A stretch of DNA of 64,000 bases from Lentisphaerota bacterium (GTDB lineage: Bacteria > Verrucomicrobiota > Lentisphaeria > Victivallales > Victivallaceae). Positions within the stretch are counted from its first letter, which is position 1; each line of letters begins with the position of its first letter. Below the pieces are notes generated by a model, which worked only from the letters and a program-made list of their open reading frames with translations, made no database searches and was not told where the DNA came from. Location: positions 124,001 through 188,000 of the forward strand of contig SUVW01000001.1 of assembly GCA_015061815.1 (NCBI GenBank). Reading direction: 5' to 3'. Below, in pieces: positions 8,665 through 15,858 of this stretch. The translations under genes were made by a program, and so were the position numbers.

Positions 8665-10086
8665 ATGCCAGATCACACAGCAAGTGTACTCATCCCCGCG
8701 CCGGAATCCATGAAAGAACTTTGCGGTAAACTGCCGGTAAACAAAATCACCACCTTCGCGGTGGCCGATGAACTTGCCGCCGTTGCCGCCGAACTGGAAA
8801 AAGTATTCAACGTTCTGGGAATGAATGTTTCCCGGAGCGCGGACAAAGCGATAATAAACTTCAAATACGCTTCGTTGCCCGATGGTGCATGGCAGATGTC
8901 CATTACCCAGGAGGGCATCACAGCGGCCGCCGGAGACTTATCCGGAGCATCCTATGCCGCCGGCGCACTTGCCCAGATGCTTTTCGCCGCCACCGCCAAA
9001 AGTCTGCCGGATGATGCTCTGGATTGTGCGGAAATTTCCGATAAACCGCGTTTCCAGTGGCGCGGATTTATGCTGGACAGCGCACGGCATTATCAGGATA
9101 AAGAATTTGTCAAGAAATTTCTCCGCATCCTTTCCGTATTCCGCATCAACAACTTCCACTGGCATCTGGTAGACAGTCAGGGTTGGCGTTACCCCAGCAA
9201 ATATGCTTCAAAACTTGATGCCAAAGGCCTCTGGTCGGTCGGTCAGTATACCCTTGATGACCTGCGTGAAGTCAGTCAGTGCGCCAGAGATCTCGGTATC
9301 CGGATCATTCCGGAAGTCGATGTCCCCGGGCACTCCCGGATCATGCTGGCCAACTATCCGGAATACACCTGCACTCCGGAAAAACCGGGCGCGGAATTCT
9401 GTATCGGCAATCCGGAAACAATGAATTTCATCAAAAATATTTTCACCGAATTAATGGAAATATTCCCGGATTCCCCATACATCCATGTGGGGGGCGATGA
9501 AGCTGATACTGCCAACTGGGATGCCTGTCCGGTCTGCCGCAAAGCGATGGAAGCCAAAGGATTTTCCACCATGCGGGAATTGGAAAATGATTTCATGATC
9601 GAGTTGACCCGTTTCATCATCTCCAAAGGCCGTACCCCGATCATCTGGGGAACCTGTTCCGGACAGCTCTATCCGGCGGACACCATCGTTCAGGTCTGGC
9701 TGGATATCCGCGAACCGCTTAAAGTCATCCCCAACGGCAATAAGATCATCTATTCAGTCCACAATTCTCTCTACTTTGACTACCCTGCCAATCTGGATGA
9801 ACCCTGGGAAACCTGGATGTTTGAATTGTCGGAAAAAGGTGTTTATATGACCGATCCGTACATCATCTGGCCGGAAAAAGTCAAAGATGCAACTCTGGGG
9901 ACAGAAGCATGCCTGTGGACAGAAACCGTACCGCAGCACCGGGTGCTGGCGAAACTTTTTCCGCGTATTTTTGCCTATTCAGAGTGTGCATGGAGCGCGC
10001 CGGAAAACAAATCGTGGCATGATTTCCAGCGGCGCAAGGAACTGCTTGAGGCCGCCGGTTATATGGATTATATCAAAAGTCTGTAA
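8665..10086 (+). CDS. Beta-N-acetylhexosaminidase, glycoside hydrolase family 20
   Basis: This 473-residue protein is a GH20 enzyme that removes terminal N-acetylhexosamine through substrate-assisted catalysis. A GH20b-like N-terminal domain (about 1-125) precedes the barrel. The barrel contains FRINNFHWHLVDSQGWR (about 159-175), IIPEVDVPGHSR (about 214-225) and HVGGDEADTANW (274-285), with the catalytic pair D278-E279. The indole-lined pocket is suggested by later W residues (WLDI, CLWTE). ATG 8665 is chosen for AAGGAGA at 8652-8658, rather than the upstream TTG. There is no signal peptide, so it probably acts in the cytoplasm on imported oligosaccharides. This fits use of host mucin or chitin-type glycans, though substrate is not determined. 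Confidence 0.95.
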   Translation: MPDHTASVLIPAPESMKELCGKLPVNKITTFAVADELAAVAAELEKVFNVLGMNVSRSADKAIINFKYASLPDGAWQMSITQEGITAAAGDLSGASYAAGALAQMLFAATAKSLPDDALDCAEISDKPRFQWRGFMLDSARHYQDKEFVKKFLRILSVFRINNFHWHLVDSQGWRYPSKYASKLDAKGLWSVGQYTLDDLREVSQCARDLGIRIIPEVDVPGHSRIMLANYPEYTCTPEKPGAEFCIGNPETMNFIKNIFTELMEIFPDSPYIHVGGDEADTANWDACPVCRKAMEAKGFSTMRELENDFMIELTRFIISKGRTPIIWGTCSGQLYPADTIVQVWLDIREPLKVIPNGNKIIYSVHNSLYFDYPANLDEPWETWMFELSEKGVYMTDPYIIWPEKVKDATLGTEACLWTETVPQHRVLAKLFPRIFAYSECAWSAPENKSWHDFQRRKELLEAAGYMDYIKSL

Positions 10087-10106
10087 GACAAGGAATATAC
10101 AAGATT

Positions 10107-10772
10107 ATGAAAAAATTACTCTACCTTTTTCTTCTGGCGGCCCTGCCGCTTTGTGCCGCTGACCGGATCAATGTATCTTTTGCCAAAGGCAAATGGGATA
10201 ATGCACTTTTCCAACTGGTCAAAAGCCCCCGCTTCCAGATGAAGGGTGAATTTATCCAGCAGGATGATCATATCGTGAACAAAGTTCCGGCCAATCTGAC
10301 GGAAAAAGAATTGTTGAGCTGTCATGAAGCCTATTGCGCGCTGCTGACCAAAGAAAAATTCAATGGGAATATTACAATTTCCAGCAAAATGAGTTTCGAT
10401 CACCTGATGGCCCCTCTGATCGTCATCGCTCCGGAACTGGGCAAAAGTGCCGACGGGAAATATCCGGAACTGCGCGATCACTACGAGATCGTCCTTTTCT
10501 ATCAGGGAATAAATGTCTGGCATCACCGTTACATTGACGGCAAACCCTCATGGTACAAACTGGCTTATCTCAAATGCGACTTCAAAGCCAAAACCGTTTA
10601 TGATCTGGCAGTAACTTTGCGGCACACCAAAAAAGGTGTGCAAATGATCATCAAATGCGACGGCAAAGAATTCGGTTGTGCCATGCCGAAAGAATTTACC
10701 GCCAAAGATTACTTTGCCGGAATCATCGCCTGCGAAGGCGTGAACCGTTTTTATGACTTCCTGGTGAAATAA
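10107..10772 (+). CDS. Small exported protein, concanavalin-like fold suspected
   Basis: This 221-residue protein has a signal peptide (MKKLLYLFLLAALPLCAAD, cleavage about residue 18). The mature part is beta-rich and ends with segments seen in LamG- or DUF1080-type sandwich domains (HYEIVLFYQGINVWHHRY, YDLAVTLRHTKKGVQMIIKCDGKEFG, AGIIACEGVNRFYDFLVK). No catalytic signature is visible. It follows GH20 by 20 nt on the same strand and ends before a strong terminator. It may bind glycan for the GH20 pathway, but this is only contextual. Confidence 0.7.
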   Translation: MKKLLYLFLLAALPLCAADRINVSFAKGKWDNALFQLVKSPRFQMKGEFIQQDDHIVNKVPANLTEKELLSCHEAYCALLTKEKFNGNITISSKMSFDHLMAPLIVIAPELGKSADGKYPELRDHYEIVLFYQGINVWHHRYIDGKPSWYKLAYLKCDFKAKTVYDLAVTLRHTKKGVQMIIKCDGKEFGCAMPKEFTAKDYFAGIIACEGVNRFYDFLVK

Positions 10773-10797
10773 ATATTCCGGAGAGCTATAAGCAGAA

Positions 10798-10832
10798 ACA
10801 CCGCCCGGCCGCAGCCGGTGCGGTGTTTTTTT
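10798..10832 (+). terminator. Intrinsic terminator of the GH20 unit
   Basis: ACACCGC (10798-10804) pairs with GCGGTGT (10820-10826), and inner CCGGC pairs with GCCGG. Seven T follow. A textbook rho-independent terminator. Confidence 0.92.
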
Positions 10833-10853
10833 ATTATACACCTTCAGGTCAAG

Positions 10854-10880
10854 AAAACCACCGGCTTTGCCGGTGGTTTT
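10854..10880 (-). terminator. Terminator hairpin of the serine hydrolase gene
   Basis: AAAACCACCGGC (10854-10865), loop TTT, GCCGGTGGTTTT (10869-10880) form a perfect 12-bp stem flanked by A and T tracts. It can work on both strands and lies 13 nt beyond the minus-strand gene end. Confidence 0.85.
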
Positions 10881-10893
10881 GATTTTACCGGTA

Positions 10894-12093
10894 TTATTCC
10901 ATACGTCCGGTATAGGCATCGACACCGGATGTGTCGATTTCAGTGGCAAAAAATTTGTTGGCGGCGTGAGAGAGGTTGTTGCGCATGAGGGTATAATTGC
11001 CGAGAACCTGAATAACAAGCAATGAGAGCTGTTTTTTCTGCCAGTTGACCGTACATACGCTGCCCCAGGCACCGCCGTGACCGAAAGAGCCATCCTTGTT
11101 GACCGCCAGACCGAGGGAATAACCTTCCATTCCGGCAGGACGGGTACTGGTGGCAAGCAGATTTTTGACGGTTTCTTCTTTGAGAATGCGCACTCCGTTT
11201 TCTCCGACACCGAGATTCATCAGCATTTTATAGAATTTGAGCTGATCATTGGCGGTGGTCCAGAGGCCGGCACCGGCAGATGGATGAACATTCGGACCAT
11301 TGTGCGGAAGCGGCATAGCTGGATGGAATTTCCGGACTTTGGCTTTCTGGCCGAGTTTGATATCGTAAAGTAAAATAGCATTGGCAAGCTGTTCATCCGT
11401 AGGCTTGAATGTGGATGAGGTCATGCCGAGGGGATCGAGGACCCGTTCTTTGAGGAAGATATCCCACGATTTCCCGGTAACGACTTCCACGATGGCGGCA
11501 CCGACATCGATACCGGCGTTGGAATATTTCTCTTTGGTTCCCGGTTCAAAGTGAAGTGGGACGGAAGCGGATTCTCCGGCTGCCTGCCGGAGAGGAATGG
11601 CAGGCCAGCCGTATTTTGATTTGCTGGGTGCCTCGAAGGAAAGGCCACCGGTATGATTCATGACCATGCGGACAGTCAGAGTGTTTTTTGCGGGGACGGT
11701 GATCGGTTTACCGTTTTTATCCTTGCTTCTTACGGTGAGATTTTTGTATTCCGGCAAATATTTATAAACGGGATCGTCCAGTGAAATTTTGCCTTCTTCA
11801 ATGAGAATGGCAACCGTTACTCCGCAGAATCCTTTGGTTTGAGAACACTGCATAAAAATCTGATCCATGCTGATCGGTATTTTCTTATCCACATCAGCCC
11901 AGCCGAAGCATGAAACTTCCTGAATGCCGTCTTTGTAAAGGACGGTGATCGCGCCGGGATATTCGCCGGAATCGATCCATTTGTTGAAGAAACCGGCCGC
12001 GAAGTTAGTTTTTGCCGCTTTCACTTCAGCGGCGCAGACAGTCGCAGAAATGACGAATGCCATAAACAGGGTTGTTAACCGATAGAATTTCAT
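10894..12093 (-). CDS. Exported serine hydrolase, class C beta-lactamase/DD-peptidase-like
   Basis: This 399-residue protein has a signal peptide (MKFYRLTTLFMAFVISATVCAA). The penicillin-binding fold motifs are SxxK as S84-Q-T-K87, YxN as Y190-S-N192, and HGG (in FGHGGAWGS) in place of KTG. Members include esterases, D-aminopeptidases and beta-lactamase-like enzymes; the HGG variant is common in the esterase and AmpH-like branches. AGGAGAT lies about 8 nt before the ATG. The gene is single, converges on the GH20 unit and has its own terminator. Action outside the cytoplasm is expected; the substrate is unknown, and drug resistance should not be assumed. Confidence 0.9.
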   Translation of the reverse strand: MKFYRLTTLFMAFVISATVCAAEVKAAKTNFAAGFFNKWIDSGEYPGAITVLYKDGIQEVSCFGWADVDKKIPISMDQIFMQCSQTKGFCGVTVAILIEEGKISLDDPVYKYLPEYKNLTVRSKDKNGKPITVPAKNTLTVRMVMNHTGGLSFEAPSKSKYGWPAIPLRQAAGESASVPLHFEPGTKEKYSNAGIDVGAAIVEVVTGKSWDIFLKERVLDPLGMTSSTFKPTDEQLANAILLYDIKLGQKAKVRKFHPAMPLPHNGPNVHPSAGAGLWTTANDQLKFYKMLMNLGVGENGVRILKEETVKNLLATSTRPAGMEGYSLGLAVNKDGSFGHGGAWGSVCTVNWQKKQLSLLVIQVLGNYTLMRNNLSHAANKFFATEIDTSGVDAYTGRME

Positions 12094-12434
12094 ATACAGT
12101 TATCTCCTTTTTTTGCAGTTTCCGGTAAATGTAGCATAAAAAAAAGTATTTTTCAAGAAAAAGTGGTCAACGGCGACAGATTTTTCTGAAAGTTTGCATT
12201 TTTTTACTGCAGCAGCGGGAGCTTCGGGAGAAGAAAGTATATTCTGATAAATCTTTAGGACCGTGACCGCCGGCTTTACCGGAAAAATTCTGCTTGCCTA
12301 TTTCGATGCATAATCAGCTGAAAACTGTTAAAATTATCCATGTAAGTGAATTTTTTATTTGCTGTGATTTGCTTTTTTACAGAAAGAACATTATATTAAT
12401 AAACAGTAAATATCTGAAAAGGAGCTGTTTATTA

Positions 12435-12454
12435 TTTTTAAGCATTTTTAAGCA
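12435..12454. repeat. Tandem 10-bp repeat TTTTTAAGCA x2
   Basis: Two exact head-to-tail copies of TTTTTAAGCA lie about 35 nt before the structured element at 12488. The one-turn spacing fits a protein site or a curved promoter region. Confidence 0.85.
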
Positions 12455-12487
12455 TACTTTTATCAATTGAAAATCAAATATAGGCGT

Positions 12488-12610
12488 CCGCTCCAGAACT
12501 ACCACTTCTAAAAAAGACGTCAGCAGAATGTGTAATTCGATTGTGTTGCCAAATTTGGCGGCTCATTTCGAAGGCTATGCATTCTGCTGGCTGTGGTAGG
12601 CTTGGAGCGG
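12488..12610 (+). ncRNA. Candidate structured RNA or miniature inverted-repeat element
   Basis: Three blocks of the left arm match the right arm in reverse complement and in mirror order. CCGCTCCA (12488-12495) pairs with TGGAGCGG (12603-12610). CTACCAC (12499-12505) pairs with GTGGTAG (12593-12599). CAGCAGAATG (12521-12530) pairs with CATTCTGCTG (12580-12589). The apical part holds the palindrome GCCAAATTTGGC (12548-12559). A terminator starts on the last four bases. Together they fit an RNA of about 150 nt ending near 12637. The strand is inferred from the terminator; no promoter is certain. A MITE-like remnant is the main alternative. Confidence 0.5.
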
Positions 12611-12637
12611 GCATTCGTCGGAATGACCGCCTTTTTT
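12607..12637 (+). terminator. Intrinsic terminator overlapping the long hairpin
   Basis: GCGG (12607-12610) pairs with CCGC (12627-12630) and CATTC (12612-12616) with GAATG (12621-12625), loop GTCG, followed by six T. Its first four bases are also the end of the 123-nt hairpin, so the two foldings compete at the base. Confidence 0.85.
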
Positions 12638-12708
12638 ATATCCTTAAACCGGAGGTAAAAACAGTTATAATCACAAAATTCAAAGATAATTCGTACTGAA
12701 ACTTGTAT

Positions 12709-12750
12709 CCGCTCCAGATCTACCACATCAAAACGAACAAGTCAGCAGAA
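12709..12750 (+). repeat. Partial direct copy of the left arm of the 12488 element
   Basis: CCGCTCCAGA, CTACCAC and GTCAGCAGAA recur in the same order and nearly the same spacing as at 12488-12528, 221 bp downstream. No matching right arm was found, but a terminator follows at 12849. Confidence 0.8.
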
Positions 12751-12848
12751 AATATAAAGAGTACAGGATAATTATATACTTTTTCCTGCAAATTTCTCCA
12801 TCCCGGATCATATCTGTATTCCCGGGGATTTTTTGTCGTGCAGATAAG

Positions 12849-12880
12849 ACGGATACTTTGTAAAGAGTGTCCGTTTTTTT
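12849..12880 (+). terminator. Intrinsic terminator or attenuator before glycosyltransferase genes
   Basis: ACGGATAC (12849-12856) pairs with GTGTCCGT (12867-12874) with one G-U pair, then seven T. It ends 36 nt before the GTG start at 12917, so it may end an upstream short RNA or attenuate the glycosyltransferase transcript. Confidence 0.8.
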
Positions 12881-12916
12881 ATTTTCCCGGAAAACAGAAA
12901 ATCCAGAGGTTCTATT

Positions 12917-13702
12917 GTGACGGCAGAAAAGGTTGTTTTTACAGTATTGACAAAAGATTATGATGAATTAAGGCAGCCGGAAAGTATCCGGAGAGATTTT
13001 GATTATATTTGTTTCTGTAATGATTTTACTGAAACAAACATCGGCATTTGGCAAATCAGACCGATCCCTTATGAAAATTCGGAACCGGTGCGGATGTGCC
13101 GCTACGTTAAATTGCTGCCGCACAGGCTGCTGCCGGAATACAAATACAGTTTATGGTTGGACTGTAATCAACGTCTGACGGAAGAACTGTATCGGAGATT
13201 TGACAAATGTATTGCGGACAATTCCCGTTGTGCAATGGTCTTACATCCGGAAAGAGATTGTACATATCAGGAAGCATACGTTTTAATTGGAGGATTGGTC
13301 GATCGGCCTGAAATAATTTACCGTCAAACAGAATATTTATTGCGCAATAATTTTCCTCCCCGATGCGGGTTGTTTGTCACCTGCTGCATTTTCAGGGAGC
13401 ATAATAACCGGGGAATCGTTGATTTTGATGAATTGTGGTGGCAGTTGCTTGATGAATTTTCCTTTCGTGATCAGATGAGTGTAATGTTTGCTTTACGCGC
13501 AACAGGTATCCGGCCGGCAATTTTCTATGGACGGGATTTTTGGCAAAAATTCCGTCTTGATCACACAAAAACAGTGCAGAATTACAGCATTGTGGAAAAA
13601 ATATACCGCCGTTTCCGCAGTAAAATCTGGATCATAAAATTGGCAGGATTGCTGCGCAAAAATAGTATTTATGATTTCTTGAATAAAGATGTTGAATTAT
13701 GA
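12917..13702 (+). CDS. Glycosyltransferase-like protein, DUF616/TOD1-MUCI70 type
   Basis: This 261-residue protein resembles the DUF616 (TOD1/MUCI70) glycosyltransferase-like family. It has an N-terminal strand with VFTVLTKDYDELRQP, then FDYICFCND, then the donor-site-like segment YKYSLWLDCNQRL, where the aspartate could serve as the metal-binding residue. HPERDCTYQEA and FRDQMSVMFALRATG follow. There is no signal or membrane segment. The start is GTG at 12917, with AGAGG 7 nt upstream and no better ATG. Its stop overlaps the next ATG in ATGA, giving a two-gene unit with a GT2 enzyme. It is more AT-rich than the surrounding metabolic genes. Surface polysaccharide or O-antigen synthesis is inferred. 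Confidence 0.7.
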   Translation: MTAEKVVFTVLTKDYDELRQPESIRRDFDYICFCNDFTETNIGIWQIRPIPYENSEPVRMCRYVKLLPHRLLPEYKYSLWLDCNQRLTEELYRRFDKCIADNSRCAMVLHPERDCTYQEAYVLIGGLVDRPEIIYRQTEYLLRNNFPPRCGLFVTCCIFREHNNRGIVDFDELWWQLLDEFSFRDQMSVMFALRATGIRPAIFYGRDFWQKFRLDHTKTVQNYSIVEKIYRRFRSKIWIIKLAGLLRKNSIYDFLNKDVEL

Positions 13703-14601
13703 AAAATCCGGAAGTTTCAGTTGTCATCCCGGTTTACAACACCGGAATAATTTTACAGGAAACGATCAATTCTGTGTTGAATCAGATATTCACGGATTTT
13801 GAATTGATCATTGTCGATGACGGTTCGACCGATCCGGTGACGCTGGATATTTTGAAAAATCAAAGAGATGGACGCATCCGGATCATTCACCAGGTCAACG
13901 GTGGCGTTGCGGCGGCCAGAAACCGGGGGATCGCCGGGGCAAAAGGGAAATATACCGCTTTTTTGGATCACGATGATCTCTTTCTGCCGGAAAAATTGAA
14001 GATGTCAAAGGAGTTTATGGAAAAGCATCCCGGATGTATTTCCGTATACAGCCGGATCATTCCCCGGGGAGAAGATAATGGAAGTTTTCTTGAACTGCCG
14101 GTGATGGAAAGGATAAATTTTCCAGAGCTGTTGAATCGCAATTTGATATATTCCATGAGTTGTGTGATGGTCAGAATGGCGTTGATAAAAAAATACCGGA
14201 TCACGTTTGATCCGGAGTGTGTGCCCTGTGATGATTGGGATTTTCATCTGCAATGCGCATTGCATGGGGAGATTTGCAGCCTTGCTCATCCGGTAACGGA
14301 ATACCGTTTTTACGAGGGAAATCAGAGCAAAGATCAGGAAAAAATGTATCTTGCCGGTATCAGAACCATTCACAAATACCGGAAAAATTTGAAATATTTT
14401 TCCCGTATAAGCAATGTACCCATGCGGATTTTACGTTCAGCGGTCAGATTCGCACTGTCAGAACATCACTACGGTATAGCGTTTCAATATTTCTGCCGGA
14501 AAAATTACCGGAATGCGTTGATACATGTTGCAAAAGCGTGCTTTTACCGTCCGTTTTCTCCGAAACTTTTCAACTTTATCCGAAAGAAAATAAGAGTTTG
14601 A
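13699..14601 (+). CDS. Family 2 glycosyltransferase
   Basis: This 300-residue GT-A enzyme has PEVSVVIPVYNTG at the N-terminus, DDGSTD (nucleotide-sugar binding), the NGGVAAARNRGI loop and DHDD as the metal-binding DXD-like motif (about 89-92). CDDWDFHLQC serves as the acceptor-side ED/DD motif. The last 80 residues are basic and helical without a clear membrane span. ATGA overlap with the DUF616-like gene indicates one operon and coupled translation. Transfer of a sugar to a cell-surface glycan at the cytoplasmic face is expected; donor and acceptor are unknown. Confidence 0.9.
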   Translation: MKNPEVSVVIPVYNTGIILQETINSVLNQIFTDFELIIVDDGSTDPVTLDILKNQRDGRIRIIHQVNGGVAAARNRGIAGAKGKYTAFLDHDDLFLPEKLKMSKEFMEKHPGCISVYSRIIPRGEDNGSFLELPVMERINFPELLNRNLIYSMSCVMVRMALIKKYRITFDPECVPCDDWDFHLQCALHGEICSLAHPVTEYRFYEGNQSKDQEKMYLAGIRTIHKYRKNLKYFSRISNVPMRILRSAVRFALSEHHYGIAFQYFCRKNYRNALIHVAKACFYRPFSPKLFNFIRKKIRV

Positions 14602-14620
14602 GCTGACCGCCGACAGCCAA

Positions 14621-15415
14621 TCAAAGCAATTGCGGTGAACCGATGAGATTGAGGAAATTATCGTGCAGGATATTTTTCTTTTCAACGGCATTCAGATCCT
14701 CAAAGAGAACTCCGGCAACATTCATCGCCGGATTGCAGATCGGGTAATCTGTCCCGAAAAGTATCCGTTCACTTCCCATGATATCCACCCCCCGGCGGAG
14801 CATGCCCATGCGGAACAATCCGGAGCCGGAGAGGTCGAGGAACATATTATCATGTTTCCGGGCCAACTGATAAGTGCCGCTGATACCGTAAGGACCTTCC
14901 GGATGGGCTATCACAAAACGGGTGCGGGGAAATGCTCCGAGCAATTCATCAAGGTCTTCCAGTGAAGATGGGTGCAGATTTACCGGCATATCCAGAGAAC
15001 CGGCCAGGTCACAAATCATTTTCATGCCGGGCAGAAAGTATTTTTCATATCCCATGACATACCATGCCAACTCTCCGATCCAGCGGAATCCCTGACGGTA
15101 AAAATCTTCAATAAGCGAGCAGGATAATTCCGGCAGCAGCGGTGAAACATTCACCCCGGGATAGAAACTTTCCGGATGCTGCTGGCGGACCGCCAGGACT
15201 CTTTGATTGCACTGCTGCAGCTTTTCCGGATCTTTCCCGCCGTCCGCCTGATTGAATGAGCCGCAGGAAAGTTTGATCCCGGCGGCCTGCTGGACTGCAA
15301 AAAAACCGGAGAAATCATCCGGCACTTTGAATGCAAAATTGCGGTCACCGGACAGATACGGGTGCATGTGTGCATCTATTACCGGATAATCCGGCAGAAC
15401 AGGAAAGTTTTTCAT
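14621..15415 (-). CDS. Amidohydrolase-2 family TIM-barrel hydrolase
   Basis: This 264-residue protein has the metal-site pattern of the amidohydrolase 2 family. It shows VIDAHMHPYLSG (HxH at the first strand), NLHPSS and IAHPEGPYG for later histidines, and LFGTDYPICNP with the conserved aspartate. Members hydrolyse or decarboxylate small ring and lactone substrates, and many are of unknown function. AAAGAG lies about 8 nt before the ATG. The gene is alone, converging on the glycosyltransferase pair and divergent from the EF-G-like gene. The substrate cannot be deduced. Confidence 0.85.
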   Translation of the reverse strand: MKNFPVLPDYPVIDAHMHPYLSGDRNFAFKVPDDFSGFFAVQQAAGIKLSCGSFNQADGGKDPEKLQQCNQRVLAVRQQHPESFYPGVNVSPLLPELSCSLIEDFYRQGFRWIGELAWYVMGYEKYFLPGMKMICDLAGSLDMPVNLHPSSLEDLDELLGAFPRTRFVIAHPEGPYGISGTYQLARKHDNMFLDLSGSGLFRMGMLRRGVDIMGSERILFGTDYPICNPAMNVAGVLFEDLNAVEKKNILHDNFLNLIGSPQLL

Positions 15416-15858
15416 TTTTTTGCTCTTTGAGAATTATAATGAATATTTGTGAATTTTTGGCAAATGTCCAAAATTTTGTAAAATTTACATTCAAGATCCG
15501 TTGCTCGTGATAATCGCAGGCATAATATATCACAGACATTATGATTTGTCAATCACGCAATAACGGGCAAAACCGCACGGTGGATGCAGTGTATCACACT
15601 GAATGTAACAATAGCGTTTGATTAAAATGCGTGTTTTGAAGATAATTTTCAAGCCGGATATCATTTTTCAATAGTTGAATGTATCGTGAAAATCATCCGG
15701 CTTTGTAAAGTTTCCTGCATTATCCGGCGTTTGATTTTTTAGACAAAATCACATTTTTTTTGTAAAAAGGACTTGACAATAATTAAAGAACCTGCTATTG
15801 TAACTTCCAGATTGGTTTTTTGAATCAAATCCATCCAAAAAAACGAAAGGAGATTTTG
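15416..15858. other. Divergent intergenic region with EF-G-like promoter
   Basis: No gene is seen. The region holds a loose inverted repeat (AAGCCGGAT 15651-15659 with ATCCGGCTT 15695-15703, 35-nt loop, no T run) and the promoter at 15773-15801. The left part must hold the promoter of the amidohydrolase gene, which I could not pinpoint. Confidence 0.6.
15773..15801 (+). promoter_or_regulatory. Sigma-70-type promoter of the EF-G-like gene
   Basis: TTGACA (15773-15778), a 17-nt spacer and TATTGT (15796-15801). The expected start near 15808 gives a leader of about 50 nt ending in GAAAGGAGA before ATG 15859. Confidence 0.85.

Larger units (their letters stand above)
12094..12916. other. 823-bp non-coding island with structured repeats
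   Basis: I see no credible gene here. The region is AT-rich near 12110-12480. It holds a tandem 10-bp repeat (12435-12454), a long imperfect inverted repeat (12488-12610), a terminator (12607-12637), a partial direct copy of the left arm (12709-12750) and a second terminator (12849-12880) just upstream of the glycosyltransferase gene. Confidence 0.8.

Noticed and set aside
10894-12093. Serine hydrolase as an antibiotic-resistance beta-lactamase
   Set aside because: The HGG variant in place of KTG and the setting favour an esterase or peptidase, and nothing indicates drug hydrolysis.
12520-12726. 68-codon minus-strand frame across the structured island
   Set aside because: It runs through both arms of the inverted repeat and the terminator, has no ribosome site, and its protein has no domain-like pattern.
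15578-15591. 14-bp match CGGTGGATGCAGTG, also at 29804-29817
   Set aside because: A few 14-mers are expected to recur by chance in a 64-kb window, and the flanks do not match.
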